Positions 1 to 8,242 of a DNA stretch of 24,924 nt are shown here, in pieces; within the stretch, counting starts at the first letter, position 1, and each line of letters begins with the position of its first letter. Source of the DNA: an uncultured Acetatifactor sp. Lineage in GTDB: Bacteria > Bacillota > Clostridia > Lachnospirales > Lachnospiraceae. The DNA is taken from assembly GCA_904501885.1 (NCBI GenBank), contig CAJGCP010000031.1, forward strand, positions 1 to 24,924, given 5' to 3'. The notes beneath the pieces were generated by a model. It had not been told where the DNA came from, made no database searches, and saw only the letters and a list, made by a program, of their open reading frames with translations. The translations under genes and the position numbers were made by a program.

Positions 1-864
1 AATCAGGTTCACATGGCAGTTCAAAGGCTTCGCCAGAGCCGCTAACTCAGTCGCATCCCGGTCTGTGTCATTGACACCGCCCACCAGGCTATACTCAAAA
101 GAAATTCTTCTGCCGGTCTGCCGGAAATAATAGGCGCAGGCATCCATCAATTCCTGTATGGAATAGCGGTTTGCGATGGGCATTAATTCTCTTCTCTTCT
201 CATCCGTTGTTGCATGCAAAGACAAGGCCAGGGTGATTTGTAGTTTCTCGTCTGCCAGCCGGTACATCTGTGGCACCAGTCCACAGGTTGACACCGTCAC
301 ATTCCTTTGACTGATATGTAGTCCGTTTTCGTCGGTCAAAAGACGGATAAACTGCAATAAATTATCGTAATTATCCAGGGGTTCTCCCGTCCCCATAACA
401 ACCACATTGGAAACCCGTTCCCCTGTGATTCTGGTGATGGCATAGATTTGCTCCAACATCTCTGAAGGACTGAGATTACGCTCCAATCCATCCAGTGTGG
501 AGGCACAGAACTTACACCCCATCCGGCATCCAACCTGGGAAGAAATACACACACTGTTGCCATGTTTGTACTTCATCCAGACACTTTCCACCACATTGCC
601 ATCATATAATTCAAATAGGAATTTCTTGGTGCCGTCTATTTTAGACTCCTGCACCTGTATGGGTTGCAAATGCGCAAAATAAAATTCTCTCTCGCACATC
701 TGCCGGAATTCCTTGGACAGATTGGTCATTTCCTCAAAGGACTCTACCAATTTCACATGCATCCACTGATACATCTGTTTCCCGCGAAAAGGCTTTTCAT
801 TATGCAATTTTAACTCTTCTATCAGCGCCTCTAGACTGAGGGCCTTAATATCTATTTTTTCCAT
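1..864 (-). CDS. rlmN: 23S rRNA (A2503-C2)/tRNA methyltransferase RlmN, 3' end cut by window edge
   Basis: Radical SAM enzyme that methylates C2 of A2503 in 23S rRNA (and A37 of some tRNAs) in the cytoplasm. The first 288 residues are visible, in frame to base 1. The Fe-S motif C113-x3-C117-x2-C120 (CRMGCKFC) is preceded by C106 in CISSQVGC, as in the RlmN/Cfr family. Further family motifs are MGTGEPLDNYDN, SLHAT and SFEYSLVGGVND. The C-terminus, with the second methyl-carrying Cys, lies outside. The ATG at 864-862 has an AAAGG site about 7 nt upstream and follows the rsmB stop by 10 nt, so the two are co-transcribed. RlmN rather than Cfr is favoured by the housekeeping operon context. Confidence 0.96.
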   Translation of the reverse strand, partial: MEKIDIKALSLEALIEELKLHNEKPFRGKQMYQWMHVKLVESFEEMTNLSKEFRQMCEREFYFAHLQPIQVQESKIDGTKKFLFELYDGNVVESVWMKYKHGNSVCISSQVGCRMGCKFCASTLDGLERNLSPSEMLEQIYAITRITGERVSNVVVMGTGEPLDNYDNLLQFIRLLTDENGLHISQRNVTVSTCGLVPQMYRLADEKLQITLALSLHATTDEKRRELMPIANRYSIQELMDACAYYFRQTGRRISFEYSLVGGVNDTDRDATELAALAKPLNCHVNLI

Positions 865-874
865 AAGCCAGCCT

Positions 875-2236
875 TTATTCGTTCCCGTCAGGTCTCCTGA
901 ATTTTGCCATAAAGAATCCATCCGATTGGGAGAATCCCGGAAGTAATTGTAAGAATGCTCCCTGCTCATCTACCAATAGTGGATGTAACTCCTCCGGCAA
1001 TTGGTCCCGTATGGATACGGGTTCTAAATCAAATTCCCGGGCAATCCACCGGGCCATGTCTATATTTTCCTGTTTGCGAATGGTACAGGTACTGTACATT
1101 AGTGTACCGCCGGGTTTCACATATTCCACAGAGGCTCTTATAATCTCTCTTTGCAGTTCCGTAAGGCTTTCTAGTCCTTCCGGAGAAAGATGATATTTAA
1201 TGTCTCTCTTTTTACCTAAAATGCCAAGACCGGAACAGGGTACATCCAATAGCACCACATCTGCCTTGCGGTACAGCCCTTCATCGGACTGTCGGCCATC
1301 ATAAATCTGGGTGGTCACGTTTTGAAGTCCAATGCGAAGGAGATTTTCCTCTATATATTGAACTTTGTCTTCAGATATATCTCTGGACAAAACCTGTTTC
1401 GCCTTCTCTGCGGCAAGCAAGGTTTTTCCACCCGGCGCAGCGCACACGTCCACACAAAAATCTGTAGGGGCAATCCCTGCCATTTCCACTGTCAACGCAC
1501 TGCTTACATCCTGTACCACAAATTTCCCTTCTGTAAATCCGGGCAACTTGGCAACATCATCCCCATCTTCTATCAGGAATACATAGGGAAGGTAATTGCT
1601 TGGAGTTAACTTCCCTCCCTTATCTTCTATTTCCCCACACAATTGCTTTCTTTCGTTCTCAGAAAGCAGGGTGGAAAAACGAAGGGATACGGGATGAATC
1701 TCCAAAAGACCCTCCAATATTTTCTCTACCTTCGAAACGGGATATTCCTCCAACCACATGTCCACAATCCATTCCGGCATAGAATATTTCACACTCAAAT
1801 AAGCCACAGGATTCTTCTCTTTATCCGGCAATATCAGGTCTTCCTTTGCCTTTGCAATCGCCCGCAGGACACCGTTTACATATCCCTTGAGATTTTGAAA
1901 ATGCCGTTTTCCTGCCAACTTTACTGCTTCATTACACACGGCAGAATCCGGCACTGCATCCATAAACAGAAGCTGATACACACTCATCAGCATCAGACAT
2001 CTGATAAAAGGTTTCATCTTCACCACAGGAACCTTAGAATACTGATTCAAATAGTATTCCAGTTCTATTCTTCTCTCTATGGTTCCCTCTGTGATGCGTT
2101 TGAAAAATGCTTTTTCCTTGGGGTCCAGATAATCATATTTCTCTAATACAGCTCTGACGGCATAATGGGAAAATACCTTTTCCCTTTCCATCATGAGAAG
2201 GGTATCTACAATGATTTCGCGTATGTTTTCTGCCAC
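875..2236 (-). CDS. rsmB: 16S rRNA (cytosine-967-C5)-methyltransferase RsmB
   Basis: Methylates C5 of C967 in 16S rRNA using SAM. 453 residues, normal for the family. An N-terminal NusB-like helical RNA-binding domain (about 1-140) is followed by a Rossmann methyltransferase domain. Motif I is DVCAAPGGKT (263-272). Motif IV DVPCSG carries C334, and motif VI YSTCT carries C384; these form the two-cysteine pair of m5C RNA methyltransferases. The start is GTG at 2236, with AAGGAG 7 nt upstream. It sits 18 nt after the zinc protease gene and 10 nt before rlmN, the common Firmicute order. The NusB-like N-terminus separates it from RsmF-type enzymes. Confidence 0.96.
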   Translation of the reverse strand: MAENIREIIVDTLLMMEREKVFSHYAVRAVLEKYDYLDPKEKAFFKRITEGTIERRIELEYYLNQYSKVPVVKMKPFIRCLMLMSVYQLLFMDAVPDSAVCNEAVKLAGKRHFQNLKGYVNGVLRAIAKAKEDLILPDKEKNPVAYLSVKYSMPEWIVDMWLEEYPVSKVEKILEGLLEIHPVSLRFSTLLSENERKQLCGEIEDKGGKLTPSNYLPYVFLIEDGDDVAKLPGFTEGKFVVQDVSSALTVEMAGIAPTDFCVDVCAAPGGKTLLAAEKAKQVLSRDISEDKVQYIEENLLRIGLQNVTTQIYDGRQSDEGLYRKADVVLLDVPCSGLGILGKKRDIKYHLSPEGLESLTELQREIIRASVEYVKPGGTLMYSTCTIRKQENIDMARWIAREFDLEPVSIRDQLPEELHPLLVDEQGAFLQLLPGFSQSDGFFMAKFRRPDGNE

Positions 2237-2254
2237 AATAACGCTCCTTGTCTA

Positions 2255-2959
2255 TCAGTCATCGCTTCTTCTGCCAAACAGAAGAAACAATCTCAGTAAT
2301 TGCAGAATAGAGGATGCCGCCGCTGCCACATAAGTAAATGCAGCTGCAGATAGGACTTTTTTTGTTCCTCTCAGTTCCTCTGTGCCAAGCAAGCCATACT
2401 GCTCCATTTTTGCCACAGCACGATTGGAAGCATTGAATTCCACAGGCAAGGTCACCAATTGAAACAGCACTGCCAAAGAGAATGCCCAAATACCGATATG
2501 AATCAAGGTCTGATTCCAGGAAAGAAGAATACCAATCAAAATTAACGGAAATCCCAAGGTACTACCCAGATTTGCTACGGGCACAAGGGCTGTTCTCAGT
2601 TTGATAAACGCATATCCTTTGGCATGCTGGATGGCATGTCCACATTCATGAGCCGCCACGCCCACTGCCGTCACGGAAGAATTATTATAATTGGAGGCGG
2701 ACAGACGCACCGTATTGCTTCTGGGATCATAATGGTCTCCGGCGGAAGAATTTAAGCATTCTACTCTCACCTGATATAACCCTTCGCTGTCCAAGATTCT
2801 CCGAGCCGCTTCTGCCCCGGTAAGGCCTCTTGCATTTCTCACCTTGGCATATTTATTCATGGTACTGTTGACAATACCACTGGCCAACAGGCAAAGCAGT
2901 GTTCCCAACAATACTAGCATGTAGGTAGGATCAAAATAGTAATAATAAGGATAATACAT
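2255..2959 (-). CDS. YugP-type membrane zinc metallopeptidase
   Basis: Predicted integral membrane metalloprotease of the neutral zinc metallopeptidase family to which B. subtilis YugP belongs; its substrate is not known to me. 234 residues. An N-terminal membrane helix (about 13-31, after a Tyr-rich MYYPYYYY start) is followed by a soluble part with the zinc-binding HECGH motif (H104, E105, H108). Then come two or more hydrophobic segments (about 125-170 and the C-terminus) and LPVEFNAS, whose E174 is the likely third metal ligand. The ATG at 2959 has a GAGG site 8 nt upstream. It lies between fmt (39-nt gap) and rsmB (18-nt gap) in the housekeeping operon. The family call is firm, the role unknown. 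Confidence 0.88.
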   Translation of the reverse strand: MYYPYYYYFDPTYMLVLLGTLLCLLASGIVNSTMNKYAKVRNARGLTGAEAARRILDSEGLYQVRVECLNSSAGDHYDPRSNTVRLSASNYNNSSVTAVGVAAHECGHAIQHAKGYAFIKLRTALVPVANLGSTLGFPLILIGILLSWNQTLIHIGIWAFSLAVLFQLVTLPVEFNASNRAVAKMEQYGLLGTEELRGTKKVLSAAAFTYVAAAASSILQLLRLFLLFGRRSDD

Positions 2960-2998
2960 TGATGTAACCTCTTTGATAAATTATTTTTTTCAATCTAG

Positions 2999-3940
2999 CT
3001 AGTCCAATATTTTGCCAAGTTTTTCTCCGGGCACAAGCTTGACACCCAACAGAAAATCTTTGGCGCTCATTCGTTTTTTGCCTTCTAATTGCAACTCGTT
3101 CACCTGCAGTAACCCTTTTCCGGTAGCCACCAGGAACGCCTCTTTGTCCACTCTTACGATGGTGCCGGGTGCCTCACCGGTTTCCTCTTCCACGCAAGCA
3201 ACATTCCAAAGCTTCATTTGTTTGCCCCGACAGTAAGTATAAGCACTGGGCCAGGGAGTCATACCTCTCACCTGCCGTTCAATCTCTGCAGAAGTGCGGT
3301 GAAACTCCACTTCCCCCATGGATTTCTTGATGATAGGTGCATAACAACTGTCTGCATCCACCTGTTTCTGGGGTGTAAGGTTACCGCCAGTCAAAAGAGG
3401 CAATGCTTCCACGATGGCCTCTCCGCCCAAAATCATCAATTTATCGTGCAGTGTTTCATAATTATCATGGGCTTCGATGGCAATCTCTTTTTTATACAGC
3501 ATATCCCCGGTGTCCAAACCTGCATCCATTTGCATGATGGTAATACCGGTCTTGTCTTCCCCATCGATAATCACATGTTGAATGGGAGACGCACCTCTGT
3601 ATTTGGGAAGCAGCGACGCATGAATATTCAAACATCCATATGCCGGAATATCTAACACCTCTTGAGGTAATATCTGCCCAAAAGCAGCCACGATATAAAT
3701 ATCCGCAGGATATTGTTTTAATTCTTCAATGGCTTCCGGATGGCGGATTCTGACAGGCTGCATGACAGGTATCTGATGTGCCAAAGCAGTCACTTTGACA
3801 GGGGGCGGTACAAGTTCGCCACTTCTCCCCTTTGGTTTATCCGGTTGTGTCACTACTGCCGTCACCTGATGTCCTGCCTGCAACAGTGCCTCTAAGGATG
3901 CTGCGGCAAAATCCGGTGTTCCCATAAAAACAATTTTCAT
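2999..3940 (-). CDS. fmt: Methionyl-tRNA formyltransferase
   Basis: Transfers a formyl group from 10-formyl-THF to Met-tRNAfMet for initiation. 313 residues, normal length. The N-terminal Rossmann domain begins MKIVFMGTPDFA. The catalytic core has N105-x-H107 followed by ASLLPKYRGASPI, and GLDTGD supplies D143; together these match the Asn-His-Asp set of E. coli Fmt. The C-terminal half contains the MTPWPSAYT element and an OB-like domain. Its ATG directly abuts the def stop codon (no intervening base), so the deformylase and formyltransferase are translationally coupled, the classic def-fmt pair. Confidence 0.97.
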   Translation of the reverse strand: MKIVFMGTPDFAAASLEALLQAGHQVTAVVTQPDKPKGRSGELVPPPVKVTALAHQIPVMQPVRIRHPEAIEELKQYPADIYIVAAFGQILPQEVLDIPAYGCLNIHASLLPKYRGASPIQHVIIDGEDKTGITIMQMDAGLDTGDMLYKKEIAIEAHDNYETLHDKLMILGGEAIVEALPLLTGGNLTPQKQVDADSCYAPIIKKSMGEVEFHRTSAEIERQVRGMTPWPSAYTYCRGKQMKLWNVACVEEETGEAPGTIVRVDKEAFLVATGKGLLQVNELQLEGKKRMSAKDFLLGVKLVPGEKLGKILD

Positions 3941-4441
3941 TTACGCTTCCTCGCTGTTTTCCTCTGTCACCACATTCATCAGTTCCCCCTCTACCTTCTC
4001 CACGTAAAGGTGGCCATCCAAATGGTCTAATTCATGGCAGATGGCTCTGGCTAAAAGTTCGGTGCCTTCTAATTCAAACTCATGCATGTCCACATCCAAG
4101 GCTTTGATTTTGACGTACTCCGGTCTGGTCACCATTCCTGCTTTTCCGGGGACACTTAAACACCCTTCCTGACCGGTCTGCTCCCCCCTGGTCTCAATGA
4201 TTTCTGGATTGATCAGGATATAGGGTCCCTGAGCTACCTCCTCATCGGTGGTAGCATCGATGACCACGATACGCTTTAGCACACCCACCTGAGGCGCTGC
4301 CAAACCCACACCGTTGGCATCATACATGGTGTCCAACATGTCTTCAATCAGTTCCTTGATTCTGGGCGTCATCTCTGCCACAGGTCTGCAAACCTTAGCT
4401 AAAACATCATCTCCCATTTCACGAATATTTCTCAGTGCCAT
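3941..4441 (-). CDS. def: Peptide deformylase
   Basis: Metal-dependent hydrolase that removes the N-formyl group from nascent proteins. 166 residues. All three signature motifs are intact: GVGLAAPQVG (44-53), EGCLSVPG (92-99, metal ligand C94) and HELDH (136-140, ligands H136 and H140, catalytic E137). The short acidic tail resembles the compact deformylases of clostridia. The ATG at 4441 has GGAGG 6 nt upstream. It lies 32 nt after priA and abuts fmt. Confidence 0.97.
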   Translation of the reverse strand: MALRNIREMGDDVLAKVCRPVAEMTPRIKELIEDMLDTMYDANGVGLAAPQVGVLKRIVVIDATTDEEVAQGPYILINPEIIETRGEQTGQEGCLSVPGKAGMVTRPEYVKIKALDVDMHEFELEGTELLARAICHELDHLDGHLYVEKVEGELMNVVTEENSEEA

Positions 4442-4473
4442 ATTCTGCCTCCGTTCTAATTTGCCCGCAATGA

Positions 4474-6723
4474 TTACATGGTAATCATAGGATCAAAGTC
4501 AAATTGGACTTGTCCCCGGACGGGCTGCATCATCTTTCGTTTTTCTTCTATTTTTTCTTTTGTTTTTATTAGTGTATCATAATCTGCAGATTTTACATAG
4601 AAAACAAATCTAAAAATATCGTTAATTTTCGATATTGTTGCTGCCACCGGGCCAATGACCCGCTGTTTGTCTTCCTTTGCCACTTCTGCCAGCGTATCCG
4701 CAAGCATCTTCCCATCCTGCTGGATGCCTGCAAAAATCTGAACCGCCAACATATGAGAGGCAGGGGGATATTCTAACATCTCCCTGTATAATATTTCTTC
4801 TTCGTAGAAGCCCTCATAGTCCTGAGCTGCAGCAAAAGAAACGGCGTAATGCTCCGGCTGATAGGTTTGAATGACTGCCTCTCCCGGCAACTTACTTCTT
4901 CCCGCTCTCCCCACCGCCTGGGTCAGCAATTGGAAGGTTCTCTCTCCTGCTCGATAATCGTTGGCACTAAGGGATAAATCTGCCGCAAGCACACCCACCA
5001 GGGTCACTTTCGGGAAATCATGTCCCTTGACGATCATCTGGGTACCAATCAAAACATCCGCTTCCTCATTGGCAAAAGCAGACAAAATCGCCTCATAACT
5101 ATCCTTTGTCTTGGTGGTATCCGCGTCCATCCGCAATGTACGCACCCCCGGAAACATTTCCTTCAGTTTTTCTTCTATTTGCTGGGTGCCGGCACGAAAT
5201 CCGCTGATATATTTACTGCCACATTCCGGACAAACCTTCGGTTTTGGTTCAGAATACCCGCAATAATGACAGATCAACCGTCCATTCTTATGTTCCGAAA
5301 GGGATACATCGCAGTGAGGACATTTACACACATGGCCGCAAGCTCTGCAGGAAATAAAACCTGCATACCCCCTGCGATTCAAAAACAAAATACATTGTTC
5401 TCCCTTGGACAGTCTGTCTGTCAATAATTCCTGTAATTTACGACTAAAGATGGAGCGATTCCCATCCCTTAATTCCTGTCGCAAATCCACCGTATGGACT
5501 GTTGGCAACTGTCCTCCAGTCAGTCGCTCCTTTAGGGTGAACAACTGATATTCTCCCCTTTGCGCCTTATGGTAGGCCTCCAAAGATGGCGTCGCACTGC
5601 CAAGAATCACACTTGCACCGTGGAGCGCGGCCAATTCTATGGCCACATCCCTGGCATGATATTTGGGTGTACTTTCACTCTTATAACTGCCCTCATGTTC
5701 TTCATCCACCACAATCAGTCCAAGATGAGGGAAGGGGGTAAATAAAGCTGACCTGGGGCCAATGATTACATCGATTTCTCCCTGCTTTGCACGTTCACAC
5801 TGGTCATATTTTTCGCCGGAAGAAAGGGTGGAATTCATGACACTGACACGATCTCCAAAACGTTGATAAAACCGAAGCAGGGTCTGATAGGTAAGGGCAA
5901 TTTCAGGGATTAATACAATGACCTGTTTCCCTTCCAGCACCACCTTCTGAATCACTTCCATATAGACTTCCGTCTTGCCACTACCTGTAATGCCATGGAT
6001 CAAATAGGTCCTGGATATTCCCTGTTCCATATTTCCTATGATGGTATCCACAATCCTTTGTTGGTCCGGACTTAGCACCTTCCCGGCATGCTTTTGCTCC
6101 ATACTTTTCACAGGATTCCTCAGACTGTTTATGGTCTCAATCTGAATCACGCCTGCCTTTTCCAAAGAGGCAATGGTGGCACCGGAAACATTCAGTTTCC
6201 CTGTTACCCATTCATAAGGGATTCTTTCCTGCTCCTTCAATTCCGTCAGAAGACGCACCTTGGCAACTTGTTTCTTGCGAGCTGCCTCTCCCAAAACAGA
6301 CAACAATTCTTCCCGATTCATCTTTCGCAGAATGGTACGATGTTGCAACTGCTTCACGGTATGTTTAGCAGGCAATACGGTTTTTAATGCCTGTATCATG
6401 GTACAACCATATTTTTTTTGCAGAATACGGGCCAACAAAATACTATCATCTTCCACTGCCGCATCGGTATCTGCAAGGGAATGTATAGGTTTGGTTTTTT
6501 CCGGGTCAAATTTACATTCCGCACCAATGCTAATCACATACCCTTTTCTTAGGGTATTCCCCTTTCCAAAAGGGACATTCACACACATACCAACTTCCAC
6601 TTTATGAATCAGGGAATCCGGAATGCGGTACTGAAATGTCTTATCCAATTGTTCATGTGAGATATCGATAATGATATCCGCAAACTGTGTTCCCACTTCC
6701 TTCTCTCCCGTCCATTTGTGCAT
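4474..6723 (-). CDS. priA: Primosomal protein N' (replication restart helicase PriA)
   Basis: 3'-5' superfamily 2 helicase that reloads the replisome at collapsed forks. About 749 residues. The N-terminal DNA-binding domain contains ADIIIDISHEQLDKTFQY. Helicase motifs follow: Walker A GITGSGKT (about 244-251) and DEEH (about 340-343), and a C-terminal helicase lobe with QAVGRAGR. A zinc-binding insertion has paired cysteines (CRACGHVCKCPHC, then CHYCGY and CPECGS). The ATG at 6723 overlaps the murE TGA by one base (TGATG). A TTG one codon upstream, or a GTG nine codons downstream of the ATG preceded by a purine-rich GGAGAGAAGG-like tract, are alternative starts; the N-terminus is uncertain by about 10 residues. 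Confidence 0.95.
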   Translation of the reverse strand: MHKWTGEKEVGTQFADIIIDISHEQLDKTFQYRIPDSLIHKVEVGMCVNVPFGKGNTLRKGYVISIGAECKFDPEKTKPIHSLADTDAAVEDDSILLARILQKKYGCTMIQALKTVLPAKHTVKQLQHRTILRKMNREELLSVLGEAARKKQVAKVRLLTELKEQERIPYEWVTGKLNVSGATIASLEKAGVIQIETINSLRNPVKSMEQKHAGKVLSPDQQRIVDTIIGNMEQGISRTYLIHGITGSGKTEVYMEVIQKVVLEGKQVIVLIPEIALTYQTLLRFYQRFGDRVSVMNSTLSSGEKYDQCERAKQGEIDVIIGPRSALFTPFPHLGLIVVDEEHEGSYKSESTPKYHARDVAIELAALHGASVILGSATPSLEAYHKAQRGEYQLFTLKERLTGGQLPTVHTVDLRQELRDGNRSIFSRKLQELLTDRLSKGEQCILFLNRRGYAGFISCRACGHVCKCPHCDVSLSEHKNGRLICHYCGYSEPKPKVCPECGSKYISGFRAGTQQIEEKLKEMFPGVRTLRMDADTTKTKDSYEAILSAFANEEADVLIGTQMIVKGHDFPKVTLVGVLAADLSLSANDYRAGERTFQLLTQAVGRAGRSKLPGEAVIQTYQPEHYAVSFAAAQDYEGFYEEEILYREMLEYPPASHMLAVQIFAGIQQDGKMLADTLAEVAKEDKQRVIGPVAATISKINDIFRFVFYVKSADYDTLIKTKEKIEEKRKMMQPVRGQVQFDFDPMITM

Positions 6724-8201
6724 CAAATATGGTGCAAACCACCGTCTAAAAGTTCTTGGATGATGATTCTTTCATCCATCGGGTATTTCACCCCTTCTAT
6801 CTCCTGATAATCCTCATGCCCTTTTCCCGCAAGTACAATCAGGTCTCCCTCTCTGGCGTTTTCAATGACATAGCCGATGGCCTGCCTTCTATCAGGAATT
6901 TCCATATATTTTCCATCGGTTTTCTGTATGCCGACTTTGATATCTTCGATAATATCCAAGGGTTTCTCAAATCTGGGATTATCGGAAGTTATGACTGTTA
7001 GGTCCGCCAGATTACCGCTCACTTCTCCCATCTCATACCTTCTGGATTTGGCTCTGTTTCCTCCACAGCCAAAGAGACACACTAAGCGTCCGGGCTGATA
7101 TTCCTTTAAGGTCTCCAGCAGGCTTTGCAAGGACATAGCATTATGGGCATAATCAATTAACAGTGTAAATTTATCAGAAATATCCACTTTTTCGATGCGT
7201 CCTTTCACCTTTGCCTTGGCCAAGGAAGAACGCACTTTGTCCTTCGGCACATCAAAGTGACGGCAAATGGCCACGGCGCAGAGGGCATTATACACGCTGA
7301 ATCTACCGGGCGTGGGGACTGTCACATCCATCTGTGTGAGCCCGTCTACACGGAAGGAAATCCCCAAGGCTCCGGGATCTTTATCTAAGGTCAAATCCTT
7401 CGCCTGTAAATCATTGTGATGACCCAAACCATAGGTTTCCAGTTTGCAAGTATGTGCCCGTGTAATCAGTTCCACATTGGAATCATCCCCATTCACAATG
7501 CCCACCTTGCACTGTTTGAATAATAGCGCCTTGCATGCCGCATACTCCTCGAAACTGCCGTGCTCATTGGGTCCAATATGATCTGCAGATAAATTGGTAA
7601 AAATACCGAAATCAAATACAAATCCCTGAGTTCTATGCTGCATCAGCGCTTGGGAAGATACTTCCATCACCACGGTATCCAATCCTGCCTCCACCATTTC
7701 TGCAAAGGTTTGTTGTAACAGATAGGATTCCGGTGTGGTGTTCTTTGCGGGAATATGTTTTTGCCCGATGATGGTTTCAATGGTACCAACCAGTCCCACC
7801 TTACGTCCTGCGTTTTCCAGAATGGATTTCACCAAATAGGTGGTGGTGGTTTTGCCTTTTGTTCCGGTGATACCTATCACCTTTAGTTTCTTTGCCGGAT
7901 GCCCAAACCAGGCCGCAGAGATATGCGCCATGGCATATCTGGTGTCCTCCACCAGCACAACGGTGGCTTCCTTAGGTAACCCTGGGATGGGTCTGGATAC
8001 CACAAACACTGTAGCCCCCTTTTCCGCCATTGCAGGTGCAAAGTCATGACCGTCAAAATTAGCACCGGGAATACAGAAAAACAGAGCACCGTAAGTGATA
8101 TCTGCTTGTCTGGAATCCAAAATCAACTGTGGAACATCACAATCTATACTTCCCTGTATGCATTTGTAATCGATTTGTTGCAAGAGTTGTTCCAGTTTCA
8201 T
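6723..8201 (-). CDS. murE: UDP-MurNAc-L-Ala-D-Glu:meso-diaminopimelate ligase
   Basis: Cytoplasmic ATP-dependent ligase adding the third residue to the peptidoglycan stem peptide. 492 residues. The substrate-binding N-domain is followed by the ATP loop GTKGKTTT (113-120), the carbamylated-lysine equivalent K224 (YAACKALLFKQ), YAHNAMSLQ, and a C-terminal domain with DNPR (407-410). In characterised MurE enzymes the DNPR arginine contacts meso-diaminopimelate, whereas lysine-adding enzymes lack it, so the third residue here is inferred to be mDAP. The ATG has GGAGG about 10 nt upstream. It is 41 nt from recJ and overlaps priA by one base, indicating coupling. Confidence 0.95.
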   Translation of the reverse strand: MKLEQLLQQIDYKCIQGSIDCDVPQLILDSRQADITYGALFFCIPGANFDGHDFAPAMAEKGATVFVVSRPIPGLPKEATVVLVEDTRYAMAHISAAWFGHPAKKLKVIGITGTKGKTTTTYLVKSILENAGRKVGLVGTIETIIGQKHIPAKNTTPESYLLQQTFAEMVEAGLDTVVMEVSSQALMQHRTQGFVFDFGIFTNLSADHIGPNEHGSFEEYAACKALLFKQCKVGIVNGDDSNVELITRAHTCKLETYGLGHHNDLQAKDLTLDKDPGALGISFRVDGLTQMDVTVPTPGRFSVYNALCAVAICRHFDVPKDKVRSSLAKAKVKGRIEKVDISDKFTLLIDYAHNAMSLQSLLETLKEYQPGRLVCLFGCGGNRAKSRRYEMGEVSGNLADLTVITSDNPRFEKPLDIIEDIKVGIQKTDGKYMEIPDRRQAIGYVIENAREGDLIVLAGKGHEDYQEIEGVKYPMDERIIIQELLDGGLHHI

Positions 8202-8242
8202 ACTCTTGTTCCCTCCAAAAACATTCTATAAAAGTGTATTAA

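Noticed and set aside
1643..2146. Plus-strand open frame of 167 codons opposite rsmB
   Set aside because: Antisense shadow of the conserved NusB-like and linker region; Cys/His/Phe-rich translation typical of a reversed reading frame.
3218..3655. Plus-strand open frame of 145 codons opposite fmt
   Set aside because: Antisense to the catalytic part of fmt; no start signal.
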